From positions 434,001-498,000 of the forward strand of contig JABCZR010000001.1 of NCBI GenBank assembly GCA_013289585.1: a stretch of 64,000 nt of DNA. Direction: 5' to 3'. Below the pieces are notes generated by a model. That model was not told where the DNA came from. It saw nothing but the letters and a program-made list of their open reading frames with translations, and made no database searches. Origin of the DNA: Acidobacteriota bacterium. Lineage in GTDB: Bacteria > Acidobacteriota > Terriglobia > Acidiferrales > UBA7541. Position 1 is the stretch's first letter. Every line of letters begins with the position of its first letter. The position numbers and the translations under genes were made by a program. This document shows positions 35,995-45,114 of this stretch, in pieces.

Positions 35995-36978
35995 ATGAAG
36001 CGGACGGCGAAGTGGCTTTTTGTTTTCGTGGCGTTGGGAGGCTTCGCAAGCGCGCCCGCGGCCCGCGCCTGGGGATGTAAGGGCCATCAAACGATTACGT
36101 ACTTGGCGGAACTGCACCTGACGCCTGAAGCAAAACAAATGGTCCACCAACTCCTAACCGACAATCCCATCGATCCGGCTCTGAAGCGCTGGTGTGGCAG
36201 CGGAGGGCTGGATGAAATGGCCGATTCCTCAACCTGGGCGGATGACTACCGCGACCTGGACAGAACCGTCAACAAAAACCATCCGACAGCCGATTGGCAT
36301 TACATCGACATTCCGTTCGGGGCGGCAAAAGATCAAGTGGAACAGTTCTGCCCTCCCGGAGGATGCGTCACGAAAGCCATCACGGAGCAACTGGCGATCT
36401 TGAAAAACAAGAACGCCCCCGGGCCGGACCGGGCCATGGCACTGCGGTTTATTCTTCATTTTGTGGGTGACTTGCATCAGCCGCTGCACGCCGCGGACAA
36501 TGACGACCATGGCGGTAACTGCGTGCCGCTCAAATACTTCCGCCGGAATCCGCACCTCCGCAAAGGATCCTATACGCCGAACCTGCACCACATCTGGGAC
36601 ACGGAAATGGTCGAAGCGGGAATGCAAGGAGCGGATCCCGCCGAGTTTGCCGATACGCTGGAAGCCCAATTTGCGGATTCCTTCGCCGGCTGGCAGCAGG
36701 ACGGTGTGCGGGTCGACGCCTGGGCCTGGGAAAGCCACGGGCACGCCATTGAGACAGCCTACGGCGCGCTGGCGGTGAACATTGCGGCGGAGCCGGCGGG
36801 CGTTACCGTGAAAAGCTGCGCCGACGACAACAACATCGGGGATCGAATGCTACACAAGCACATTGTGGTCAGCGCCGCCTATGAGGACACGGCGCAGTCC
36901 GTCATCGAAGAGCGCCTTGCGCAGGCGGGCATACGCCTGGCGATGATCCTCAACGACGTGGCCAAAACGACGCCTTAG
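35995..36978 (+). CDS. Secreted S1/P1-type nuclease
   Basis: A 327-aa exported nuclease. ATG at 35995 is chosen; a TTG four codons earlier lies in the ribosome-site region. The signal peptide ends at ARA, so the mature protein begins with Trp26, the N-terminal Trp being a zinc ligand in S1/P1 enzymes, followed by GCKGHQTITY with His31. Further ligands are in DDYRD, HYIDIPFG, LRFILHFVGDLHQPLHAADN and NLHHIWDTEMVE. It cleaves single-stranded nucleic acids with a three-zinc site, presumably for nutrient scavenging. Confidence 0.93.
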   Translation: MKRTAKWLFVFVALGGFASAPAARAWGCKGHQTITYLAELHLTPEAKQMVHQLLTDNPIDPALKRWCGSGGLDEMADSSTWADDYRDLDRTVNKNHPTADWHYIDIPFGAAKDQVEQFCPPGGCVTKAITEQLAILKNKNAPGPDRAMALRFILHFVGDLHQPLHAADNDDHGGNCVPLKYFRRNPHLRKGSYTPNLHHIWDTEMVEAGMQGADPAEFADTLEAQFADSFAGWQQDGVRVDAWAWESHGHAIETAYGALAVNIAAEPAGVTVKSCADDNNIGDRMLHKHIVVSAAYEDTAQSVIEERLAQAGIRLAMILNDVAKTTP

Positions 36979-36991
36979 TTGAGAGCTAGAG

Positions 36992-37453
36992 CTATGGCGT
37001 GGGGACGGGAGGATTTTCCGGTTTTGCAGGCAACCCGCCCAGAGACTTGATGTAACGGACGAGTTGCCAGCGTTGCGGCTCCGGCAGCTTCGACCAGACC
37101 GGCATTCCCCTCCGAACCACTCCATTGGTCAAAATCCAGAAGATCGCTCCCGGTTCGGCGTTCTGGACTTCGGGTGCCAGCAGGCTGGGTCCTTTCTTCC
37201 CGCCTTCTCCAATGTCGCCGTGACATTCCGAGCAGTGCTGTTCAAATAAGTTCGCTCCCGCAGCCAGCGCGTCGGGATCCTTATCCATGGGGTTGCGCTT
37301 GGCGCGCGCCTTCTCCGGCGCCTTCGCTATCTCGGCGTAGACCAGCCCGTCCTTTTGATATTTGTAGCGGGGTTCCTTCTCCTGCCTTCCGAAAGCCAGC
37401 GAGACGCCGAGAAACGTGATCATGACAGAGAGAGCCGCGACGCAGGCCTTCAC
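36992..37453 (-). CDS. Exported c-type cytochrome
   Basis: A 153-aa protein starting with GTG at 37453. After a signal peptide (about 1-22) there is a single heme site CSECH near residue 75, and a candidate axial Met in RRGMPVWSKLPEPQRWQLVRYIKS, as in class I cytochromes. The tail is Pro-rich. The start overlaps the stop of the upstream barrel-like protein gene by 4 nt, so the two are translationally coupled. Redox partner unknown. Confidence 0.9.
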   Translation of the reverse strand: MKACVAALSVMITFLGVSLAFGRQEKEPRYKYQKDGLVYAEIAKAPEKARAKRNPMDKDPDALAAGANLFEQHCSECHGDIGEGGKKGPSLLAPEVQNAEPGAIFWILTNGVVRRGMPVWSKLPEPQRWQLVRYIKSLGGLPAKPENPPVPTP

Positions 37454-38346
37454 TTGTGGCCCCCGAAAATCCGGCTAATCATCGAACCGAAGCCCGTAAT
37501 CTCTCGCGAGAGGCCCCAGCGAAGCAGGAATCGATGGCTGTTGTCGTTCAATCCAAAACCCGCGGAGAGACGCAAAGTCCAATCCGACGGCAGATTCCAG
37601 GCGATGACCGGCGCAAGATATTGAGACGTGTCATGAAGGCCGAAGCTGTAGCGATCACCGAGGCCTCCGTACATCTCAACCCCGGCGATGAAGTTTTCAC
37701 GGCACAAATTGCAGCGTTTCGCGGAGGCCTTGAGGGCGAGCGGACGGCTGGCTCCCAGCGCGTAGCCAAACTCCCACGGAACACCACCCGTTAGATTCTT
37801 CGCGGCGATCGTGTTTTCCGTGAAGTTCCAGCCCTTTACCGTGCTGGAGAGGATAAGTTTGAACTCCAGTTCGTGCTTCTGCTCTTTCTTCAATTCGGAG
37901 TTGGGAACCGCGTAATCCGCTTCCACGTCGTGGCCTTCCACTTCCTTCATAATCTTGTCGGCCCCACTGATGTTTTCGTATTCGACGTACAGGATGGGAT
38001 TGATGAAGTGCTCATGCTTCAGCGCGCGGAAGCGGTTTTCCCAGCGGAAGCCGGTGAAAAGGGTGCTCTCATTGAAAGTTGTCTGCCCGTCCAGGTAAAC
38101 CTCCGTCGTCCACCAGGCTGTTGCCCCGTATTCGAATTCCATCCAGAAGGAATGAAAGTTGTTGGCCTGGCGCTGGGTGCCAAAAGTGGAGAAATACTCG
38201 ATTTCGAGGTTGCCGGGCTCTTCCAGGTAGTGGTCATAAGCGACGATGTACGGGCTTTCCTGGGCATGAACTGGAGAAGTCAGCAGGGTCGGCGCTAACG
38301 GAAAGATAAAAATACAAAGAACAAGGAAACGAGAAAAAACGGACAC
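37450..38346 (-). CDS. Secreted beta-barrel-like protein of unknown function
   Basis: A 298-aa exported protein. The GTG at 38346 is chosen because AAGGAGG lies just upstream; the frame extends to a TTG at 38361 within that site. The signal peptide ends near VHAQ. The mature part alternates polar and aromatic/hydrophobic residues (NLEIEYFSTFGTQ, WTLRLSAGFGLNDNSHRFLL), a pattern of outer-membrane beta strands. One CNLC pair occurs but no CxxCH. Coupled by a 4-nt overlap to the cytochrome gene, so an electron-transfer or outer-membrane function is possible but unproven. Confidence 0.72.
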   Translation of the reverse strand: MSVFSRFLVLCIFIFPLAPTLLTSPVHAQESPYIVAYDHYLEEPGNLEIEYFSTFGTQRQANNFHSFWMEFEYGATAWWTTEVYLDGQTTFNESTLFTGFRWENRFRALKHEHFINPILYVEYENISGADKIMKEVEGHDVEADYAVPNSELKKEQKHELEFKLILSSTVKGWNFTENTIAAKNLTGGVPWEFGYALGASRPLALKASAKRCNLCRENFIAGVEMYGGLGDRYSFGLHDTSQYLAPVIAWNLPSDWTLRLSAGFGLNDNSHRFLLRWGLSREITGFGSMISRIFGGHK

Positions 38347-38555
38347 GCACCCTCCTTGCAAATGAATTGCAACAATGAAATCAGACTAACTTAGTCCGAT
38401 ATAAATTGCAACTCATTGTCAACTACTGATGCAACCTTCTCGCAACTGGAGATGCTGCTCCCACCAATCGAACTGCCGCGTTGACACTCCCATCCCTGCG
38501 CGTCATCCTTTGCCGCGACTTTTCTATTCGTCAAAAGGGGGAGGAGAGGGCAACC

Positions 38556-39014
38556 GTGGACTCTGCAAAGCTTGTACTGAATCTGCTCGACGAAGCCTAC
38601 GAAAAAAAGACCTGGCATGGGCCCAATCTCAAGCAATCCATCAAGGGTGTGACCGCGCGGCAGGCCGCCTGGCGTCCGCGTCTTGGCAGTCACAATATCT
38701 GGGAGGTGGCGCTGCACGCGGCCTACTGGAAGTATGCGGTGCGTCGAAGAATGGAAGGCGGCAAGCGCGGTTCCTTTGTGTTGAAAGGCAGCAATTTTTT
38801 CCCACGCCCGGAGCAAGGCAAGCTCAACGAAGCGGCGTGGACTGCAGACAAACGGCTGCTCGAGCGTGAGCATCGCGCTTTACGGTCTGCCGTCGCCCAA
38901 ATGCTCCGCACTCCACGTGCGGTAAAGTTCCTGCCGCAGCTTTACGGCATAGCCTGCCACGACATCTACCATGCGGGCCAAATCCGCCTGCTCCGGCGGC
39001 TCATGGAGCGCTGA
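38556..39014 (+). CDS. DinB-like four-helix protein
   Basis: A 152-aa DinB/YfiT-type protein starting with GTG at 38556, preceded by GGAGGAGAGGG. The metal-type His sites are NIWEVALHAAYWK and IACHDIYHAGQIRLLRR, separated by a helix pair, as in DinB. The family includes thiol-dependent S-transferases and stress proteins. The stop abuts the stop of the convergent thiE. Function not determined. Confidence 0.85.
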   Translation: MDSAKLVLNLLDEAYEKKTWHGPNLKQSIKGVTARQAAWRPRLGSHNIWEVALHAAYWKYAVRRRMEGGKRGSFVLKGSNFFPRPEQGKLNEAAWTADKRLLEREHRALRSAVAQMLRTPRAVKFLPQLYGIACHDIYHAGQIRLLRRLMER

Positions 39015-39719
39015 TCAAATTTTCGGTGTGCGTAATGCCTTTAGGAGGGACGCGAGGTCTTGCTCGTCCTGGAAGAGCCTGATGGCGGCAATCCCCGCGG
39101 CGCCCGCTGCCAGGCAGGACGTGGCATTCTCGAGAGTGATTCCTCCAATCGCCAGTACGGGCAAGGAAACCGAGCGGCAAACTTCGGCAAGACGGGCGAG
39201 TCCTTGTGGCGCTCCATAAGCGGCCTTCGACGGCGTAGTGAACACCGGACCAAAGAAAATGTAACCTGCGCCGCCGCTTTCGGCTGACTTCGCGGCCTCC
39301 AGCGAATGGCACGAGACGCCAACCAAAAAATCCACGCCCTCTTCGCGCCTCTCATTGCGGAGGTCCACAAGGCGCCTCGCTTCCCCAACCCGGAGACTGC
39401 TTTCGCCCAGATGGACGCCCCCTGCGCTCTCTGAAAGTGCGATGTCAACGCGATCGTTGACAATGATGCGCATTGGACCCGCTCTGTTCGTTGAAGGCTT
39501 CTCGGCGCGTTGCAGCCCCTCGCGCGTCAGGGAGGCGCATTCTTTTCCGGAAAGATCCTTTTCACGGATCTGAACCCAGTCGACGCCCGCCACTGTGGCC
39601 GCTTCAATCTTGCAAAGGAGAGCTTCGCGTGCGTCCGCGGGATGTTCCAGGGAGAGAGCGCGCCGGTCCGTGACGTAGCAAAGAACCGGTCCAACGATAG
39701 CCTTACGCAGGCGGGACAC
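39015..39719 (-). CDS. thiE: Thiamine phosphate synthase
   Basis: A 234-aa TIM-barrel enzyme joining HMP-PP and thiazole phosphate. The GTG at 39719 is the preferred start; the frame extends upstream into the preceding gene. Motifs are VLCYVTDRRAL, VDWVQIREKDLSGKE, IIVNDRVDIALSESAGGVHLG, VGVSCHSLEAAKSAE, DYIFFGPVF-like GYIFFGPVFTTPSK and PVLAIGGITLENATSCLAAG. It overlaps the small membrane-protein gene by 17 nt, suggesting coupling. ThiD lies at 23.4 kb. Confidence 0.92.
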   Translation of the reverse strand: MSRLRKAIVGPVLCYVTDRRALSLEHPADAREALLCKIEAATVAGVDWVQIREKDLSGKECASLTREGLQRAEKPSTNRAGPMRIIVNDRVDIALSESAGGVHLGESSLRVGEARRLVDLRNERREEGVDFLVGVSCHSLEAAKSAESGGAGYIFFGPVFTTPSKAAYGAPQGLARLAEVCRSVSLPVLAIGGITLENATSCLAAGAAGIAAIRLFQDEQDLASLLKALRTPKI

Positions 39720-39948
39720 GAGTAGCACTCGGCCGCGACCCAATCCACCCCACGGCCAGAAAAATATCCAGCAGCCCGACACCGCTGACGGCGCCACGGA
39801 ACGACGGATGGAGCACGATATGCATCAGCGAAGGAAAATGGCTGAGGAAATAGTTCTGCTCCCAATAAATGGACCACGGCAGATAGAGCAGCAGCGCGCC
39901 CATCTCAAACGCGAGGACCACCAGCAATGCACGATAAATCCGGCTCAT
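39703..39948 (-). CDS. Small two-helix membrane protein
   Basis: An 81-aa protein with a hydrophobic segment at residues 5-25 and a second at 50-68. No family recognised. It ends inside the thiE start region, 17 nt overlapping, so it is probably co-transcribed and may be linked to thiamine synthesis or transport, though this is inference. Confidence 0.6.
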   Translation of the reverse strand: MSRIYRALLVVLAFEMGALLLYLPWSIYWEQNYFLSHFPSLMHIVLHPSFRGAVSGVGLLDIFLAVGWIGSRPSATRVPPA

Positions 39949-39987
39949 CGATGAGAGAAATCCCGTCCTGTCAGGAAAGGTTCAGGG

Positions 39988-42891
39988 TCAGCGAGTAGGC
40001 TTCTGAAGAGCAGCGATGCGCTCGGCCACGTCACGGTAGTCGATGTTCATCGCGTAGACCTGGGAAAAACTCTTTAGTGCCGCATCCTGCTCGCCCGCCG
40101 TCTCCTGAGCCACGCCCAAATCATACCGCAAGGCGAGCGTGCTTTCCGGATCATTGCCAGGCGTTTTCAGCGCGCGCTCATACCAGATCGCGGCGATCCC
40201 CGGCTGGCCCTTTTCCATGAAGGCAAGCCCGAGAAGCGTGCAGCATTGCATGACGTACGGGAACGCGCGGCCGCGCTCCGTGGCTTTAGCGACTTTCTGG
40301 AACTCGCTGATGGCCTCTTCGAGGAGCCCCATTTCGCGGAAAGCGATTCCCAGGTTGTAGTGCGTTTCGAGGTCTTCTTCCTCGGCTCCCATTTCGCCGA
40401 GTTCCGCGCGGAATTCCTCGAACACTTCCTTAAGCGGGCCGGTTTCCACCGGAGAAGGCGGCGTAGCATCGCTTTTCGCCGCAGGCTTGGGCGGGGCACC
40501 GGGCGTCGTTCCTGAAAAGCCCGGGGAGAGCTTGTCCATTCCGAGCCCATCAATCTCGTTTGCGAGATCGGCCAGGAACTGATCGGACGCAAAACCGCTG
40601 CCCGCCGGTGGCGCGGGAGCGGCATTTTGCGCGACCGGTTCCGGATGGGGAGGTGCGACCGGCGTCTCCGGCGGCTTCTGATCGTAAGCCGGAACGAGTG
40701 GCTCGGGGTCCAGCACCAGTTCGTATTCCTGCTCAAGCTCAAATTCAGGCTCTCCCGCCTTAGCCGCTTTGTGCGGAATTTCGGGGGCCGCAGGCTTTTC
40801 TGCTTCGGTCGCCTGCGGAATCTTCGCGGACACTTCGGCGAACGGAGGCTCTTCTGCCGGCACAGCCGGCGTATCCTCCGCCGGAACGCTGGCTGGTTCT
40901 TCGCCAATCTCAAACTCTTCGATGGACTCGACTCCGTGCTGCGCTTCCGGAACTGCTGCAGGTTTCGCCGCTTGCACGGAAGGCGCCTCAACCTTCGCTT
41001 CAACTGCGGGCGGCTCCTCGAGGAGAGTGTCCCATTCCTCGGACAGGTCGACTTCCTGTACCTCTTCTTTTTCTTTGACTTCTTCTTTCACTTCCGGCGG
41101 CGCTGGCGCGGCAGCCACCTCGATCGGCTCTGGCTCGGCCTCTTCCACGGGAACCGCAAACTCCGGTGACGGCTCCGCGCTGACTTCCGGAATCGCAATG
41201 TCGTGTGCGCTCTCGGCGGCAGGCTCTTTCGTGGCAGGTGTTGCGCCGGCGGTAGTGCTCGCCAGTTCCGCGTCGGACAGGCCTGCGGCACGCTGGAAGC
41301 GACGGCGCAATTCGCCGAAACGTTCGGAGCTGCGCGCGTCTCCAGCTTGCTGGTGGATTTGTTCAAGTTGTGCGGCGAGTTCGGCGGTGCGCCGGTCGTC
41401 TCCTGCCCCAAGCACGAAGTCCAGAAGCTTCTCGAGTGTCGGCGTATGGCGCGGCGCACGTCGGAGAATGGCTTCAAGCAATCCAATGGCTTTTTGGGTC
41501 AGCCCGTAGCTGGCGAAGAGATCGACGTCTGTGAGTGATTGTGCGATGAACTTTTGCGTCTCTTCATCCAGCGCAGGTTCCGTGGAAACCGCCGCGGCCT
41601 TGACTGGGACTTGGGGAGCAGTTTCTTCCGGCTCAGGGCGCAGCTTGGCAGCCGGCGGCTCCGGAAGCTCGGCTTGCAAGTGTTCCTCAGGAATCTCAGG
41701 AGCTTCTTCTTTGCTGAGCAGACCCATCTTGCGGAGAACATTATTGAGTTTGCGCTTGGCCGAATCGCTCTCCGGCTCGCGGTCCACGAGCTGCTCGAGG
41801 ACTTGCTTTGCCCGGTCCAGCTGATTGGCGGCGGAAAGCGCATCGCCTAGGTTTGCAAGCGCGTCCGGCAAACGGAAGGAGTCGCTCGTGCGGCCATAGA
41901 GTTCGACAAGCCATTCGAGCGGTTCGATCTTCCCCGGCATCCCCGCGGCGAGCTCGTTAAGGAGCTTCCCAACGACCTCGTGTTCGCCCGCGTCGATCAT
42001 GGGAATGCGCGACTTCTCCAGGATCGCCATGGCTTTTTCGCCCTGCCCCGATCCCAGCAGCGATTCCACTACTTTTTGCATCGGCCCGAAATTCTTTTCG
42101 TCCGCTTCGAAGACGCGCAGCGCCAGCGCCGTTGCTTTATCCCAACTGGAGCTCTTCACATAGAGATCCAGCAGGAGTTCGGTCTGCTCTCCGCCCTTTT
42201 CGAGATCGGGGACTTCGTCGAGAAGTTCCGCGGCCTTCGTCAAATTTCCCTGCGAAGAGTACGAACGCGCTTTGACAATCGTGGCGGGAAGATTTCCGGG
42301 CTCCAGCTTCAGCGCCTTGTCCGCGAGTTTCTCGCACTCGGCATGGTCGCCACGCGCCAGCGCGCGCTGGGCCGCGGAGATGTAGGAGTCCATGGCCTCT
42401 TTGGTCTGGCCCATGGCCTGGTACAAATCGGCGAGCCGTATCTGAATACGAAGATTATCGGGTTCCGCCTGCAGGAGCTTTTTCAGCAGTCCCACTGCTT
42501 CGGGCTGCCGGTTGTTCTTCAGGTGGATTTCCGCCAGCTGGAGAAAGAGAGGCCGCGCTTCGCTCATCACCCCTTGTTGCACGTACAGGTCGGCCAGCTT
42601 TTCCAGGGGCCGGATCTCTTCCGGCGCAAGCTTGGCAATTCGCTTGTAGACGGCAATCGCTTTGGTCAGAAAACCGTCACCGACGAAGATTTGCGCCAGC
42701 CGTTCGAAATAGTCGATCGCCTGGAAAGTTTCGCCTTGGCGAATATACAGCTCGCCGATGGTCATCAGCGTGACCTGATCGCGCGGCTCGAACTTCAAAA
42801 TTTGCTGGTATTCGGCGATAGCCTGGGCGACTTTGCCCTGGTTCAGCAACTTCTGCGCGGCTTCGACGTTCTTACTCTTGTTATAGGCCAT
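39988..42891 (-). CDS. Large tetratricopeptide-repeat protein
   Basis: A 967-aa soluble protein. The N-terminal 400 residues carry many TPR units (for example GKVAQAIAEYQQILKFEP, GLLKKLLQAEPDNLRIQIRL). A long central region (about 405-810) is Glu/Pro/Ala-rich and probably disordered, broken by a folded TPR-like island near 440-520. The C-terminal 100 residues return to TPR (LETHYNLGIAFREMGLLEEA). No signal peptide or catalytic motif. It is likely a scaffold for protein complexes. It lies 39 bp upstream of the small membrane protein and thiE on the same strand. Confidence 0.88.
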   Translation of the reverse strand: MAYNKSKNVEAAQKLLNQGKVAQAIAEYQQILKFEPRDQVTLMTIGELYIRQGETFQAIDYFERLAQIFVGDGFLTKAIAVYKRIAKLAPEEIRPLEKLADLYVQQGVMSEARPLFLQLAEIHLKNNRQPEAVGLLKKLLQAEPDNLRIQIRLADLYQAMGQTKEAMDSYISAAQRALARGDHAECEKLADKALKLEPGNLPATIVKARSYSSQGNLTKAAELLDEVPDLEKGGEQTELLLDLYVKSSSWDKATALALRVFEADEKNFGPMQKVVESLLGSGQGEKAMAILEKSRIPMIDAGEHEVVGKLLNELAAGMPGKIEPLEWLVELYGRTSDSFRLPDALANLGDALSAANQLDRAKQVLEQLVDREPESDSAKRKLNNVLRKMGLLSKEEAPEIPEEHLQAELPEPPAAKLRPEPEETAPQVPVKAAAVSTEPALDEETQKFIAQSLTDVDLFASYGLTQKAIGLLEAILRRAPRHTPTLEKLLDFVLGAGDDRRTAELAAQLEQIHQQAGDARSSERFGELRRRFQRAAGLSDAELASTTAGATPATKEPAAESAHDIAIPEVSAEPSPEFAVPVEEAEPEPIEVAAAPAPPEVKEEVKEKEEVQEVDLSEEWDTLLEEPPAVEAKVEAPSVQAAKPAAVPEAQHGVESIEEFEIGEEPASVPAEDTPAVPAEEPPFAEVSAKIPQATEAEKPAAPEIPHKAAKAGEPEFELEQEYELVLDPEPLVPAYDQKPPETPVAPPHPEPVAQNAAPAPPAGSGFASDQFLADLANEIDGLGMDKLSPGFSGTTPGAPPKPAAKSDATPPSPVETGPLKEVFEEFRAELGEMGAEEEDLETHYNLGIAFREMGLLEEAISEFQKVAKATERGRAFPYVMQCCTLLGLAFMEKGQPGIAAIWYERALKTPGNDPESTLALRYDLGVAQETAGEQDAALKSFSQVYAMNIDYRDVAERIAALQKPTR

Positions 42892-43208
42892 ACGCGAACA
42901 GAGACAAGTCTCCCACTGGAGCGCGCCCCGGGCGTTCTCCTCATCTTGCTACGGCGTCTGAACGAGCCGCAACGCTACCTGGTAACGCTAACAGGCCGGA
43001 AAAAGCCAAGTCAATGAACCCAGAACCTATTGTGAGCAGGCAGTTATCCCCTTACAAACCAGGAAACTCGACAGCGAATACCAGGCGAAGCGCGGCAGGA
43101 ACTGCTTTTCCCTCTCTTTTCTCGCCTTCAAGCTCCTGCGCAAACCAGCCGCTCCCCAGTGGTGATAACATCCGGGGATATTACTCGTGCAGCCTGGGGG
43201 AAGATTTC
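42892..43208. other. Divergent intergenic region of about 320 bp
   Basis: This separates the TPR gene (minus) from the Tat-exported protein (plus) and should hold both promoters. No clear promoter pair, palindrome or RNA element stands out to me. Confidence 0.5.
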
Positions 43209-44192
43209 ATGACCGTGTCTCCATCCCGTCGCAATTTTCTTACCGCTCTCGGTGGAGTGGCCGCTGCCTCGCTCTTTTCATCCCAAGTCAAACCAGCTTT
43301 CCCTCTCCCGGTTTCCAAGGGCCCTTTCAAACTTTCCATCATCACTGATGAGATCAGCCAGGACCTCGGTCACGCTTTGGAAATCGCCACGAAAGAGTTT
43401 GGGCTGGCCTTCGTCGAGCTCCGCAGCATGTGGAACAAGAACATCATCAATCTGGATGAAAAAGAAATTGCCGAAGCGCAAAGACTCTTGAAGAAGTCTT
43501 CCCTTCAGGTCACGGACATCGCCAGCCCACTCCTCAAAACCGATTGCCCGGGAGCTCCGAAATCAAAGTACAGCCCGGAAAAGCCTCAGTTCGGCGCTGA
43601 TTTTCCTTTTGAGAAACAAGGCGAAGTCCTGGAGCGCTCTGTCGCAGCCGCCAAGGCTTTTGGAACTACTCGCGTGAGGTGCTTCGATTTCTGGCGGCTG
43701 GAAAACCAGGAGCCTTTTCGCGCTGCCATCAACGAGGTCCTTCGTAAGACCGCTGCGGATGCGGCGAAGGACGGCATAACTCTCCTTCTCGAGAATGAAT
43801 TTGCCTGCAATACCGCGACCGGTGCGGAAGCTGCCCGTACATTGCACGCCGTCCAGTCGCCCAATCTCCTGCTGAACTGGGATCCCGGCAATGCGGCCTA
43901 CCGTGGTGAAATTGCTTTTCCGAACGGGTTCGAGAAACTTCCCAAGGAACGCATCGGCCATGTGCACTGTAAAGATGTAGTGCGCAAACCCGATGGTTCC
44001 TACGAATGGGCCGCCATGGGCCGCGGAATTATCGATTACGTCGGCCAGTTCCGGGCCTTGGTTCAAGACGGGTACCACGGAGCCATGAGTCTGGAAACCC
44101 ACTGGAACGGCGGAGGCTCGCCGGAAGAATCCTCGCGGCAGAGCATGGCGGGATGGAAGGAACTGTTGGCCAAGGCCGGCGCACTCTCCTAA
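43209..44192 (+). CDS. Tat-exported sugar phosphate isomerase/epimerase-like TIM barrel
   Basis: A 327-aa protein of the xylose isomerase-like (AP endonuclease 2) TIM-barrel family. ATG at 43209 gives a twin-arginine signal SRRNFLTALGGVAAASLF; the frame extends 65 codons further upstream without support. Candidate metal ligands include Glu in LLLENEFACNT, Asp in LLNWDPGNAAY, His in IGHVHCKD, and Glu in MSLETHWNGGG. Such enzymes isomerise or epimerise sugars or inositols in the periplasm. The substrate is unknown. Confidence 0.88.
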   Translation: MTVSPSRRNFLTALGGVAAASLFSSQVKPAFPLPVSKGPFKLSIITDEISQDLGHALEIATKEFGLAFVELRSMWNKNIINLDEKEIAEAQRLLKKSSLQVTDIASPLLKTDCPGAPKSKYSPEKPQFGADFPFEKQGEVLERSVAAAKAFGTTRVRCFDFWRLENQEPFRAAINEVLRKTAADAAKDGITLLLENEFACNTATGAEAARTLHAVQSPNLLLNWDPGNAAYRGEIAFPNGFEKLPKERIGHVHCKDVVRKPDGSYEWAAMGRGIIDYVGQFRALVQDGYHGAMSLETHWNGGGSPEESSRQSMAGWKELLAKAGALS

Positions 44193-44287
44193 AAGAGGCG
44201 GACGCCTGCTTGGCGAGAGTGCCTCCGGCAGACAGCTTTCGGCGCGCGGACCACCCCCTCGCGGCCGCCTAGTGCAAAAACACAGCG

Positions 44288-44941
44288 CTAGATTTCGAGT
44301 GGAAGAGTCGCCTGCGTCGCGCCCGTGGCCCAGCATCCCGATTCGCGCACCGGAGCGAACGAATAGCGGTGAAGTGGCGTCGGGCCGTACACCCTCAGCG
44401 CTTCGAGATGATCAGGAGTTCCATAACCCTTGTGGCGGCCGAGGCCGTACTGTGGGTAGACGGCGTCCCATTCCGCCATGCGCGCGTCACGATGCGTTTT
44501 CGCCAGGATGGATGCAGCCGCGATGGAAACGCTTCGCGCATCGCCCTTGATCAATGATTTCTGCTCGATCAGCACGTCCAGCTCCATGGCATCAATCAGT
44601 AAGTAGTCGGGCGACGTGGTGAGTTGCTGCAGTGCGGCGGTCATGGCCTGGCGGCTGGCTTGATAAATATTCCAGGCGTCGATCCTTTGGGAATCTATTT
44701 CGGCGATCGCCCACGCGATGGCGTGCTCCCGAATGCGTAAGGCCAGCTCCGTGCGGCGATCGGCCGGCAGTTTTTTCGAATCGTCCAGCCCGACGATTCG
44801 CCTCTTCGGATTCAGTATCACCGCGGCGGCCACCACCGGACCAAACAGCGCACCGCGGCCGGCTTCATCAATGCCGGCGATGCGTGTCCAGCCCATTTGG
44901 CGCGCCGCTCGCTCGAAACGGGAAGAGCAGAGTCGGCTCAT
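44288..44941 (-). CDS. rnhB: Ribonuclease HII
   Basis: A 217-aa enzyme cleaving RNA of RNA-DNA hybrids. The ATG at 44941 gives the family's normal length; the frame continues 77 codons upstream without support. Catalytic residues lie in IAGIDEAGRGALFGP (Asp25, Glu26), LLIDAMELDV and the later SILAKTHRDARM (Asp). The final YGLGRHKGYGTPDHLEALRV is typical for RNase HII. Confidence 0.95.
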   Translation of the reverse strand: MSRLCSSRFERAARQMGWTRIAGIDEAGRGALFGPVVAAAVILNPKRRIVGLDDSKKLPADRRTELALRIREHAIAWAIAEIDSQRIDAWNIYQASRQAMTAALQQLTTSPDYLLIDAMELDVLIEQKSLIKGDARSVSIAAASILAKTHRDARMAEWDAVYPQYGLGRHKGYGTPDHLEALRVYGPTPLHRYSFAPVRESGCWATGATQATLPLEI

Positions 44942-45114
44942 AATTTTTTGCTTGGCCTCGATTGTGCCCGGGGCGATTCTAGCATGCCGATGTCCTGTAT
45001 TCTCCCGGTGGTTTCCTTGACTGTGCTGCGGCCTGCGTGCCACGATACCGCGTCGTTTGCTTCCGACTCCCGGCAAAATCCGAGTTTCGACTTCTCCTGA
45101 AGAGGACGTGCCTG

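Noticed and set aside
41980-43017. 345-aa plus-strand frame over the TPR gene
   Set aside because: Antisense to TPR motifs, no known domain; a consequence of GC-rich codon bias.
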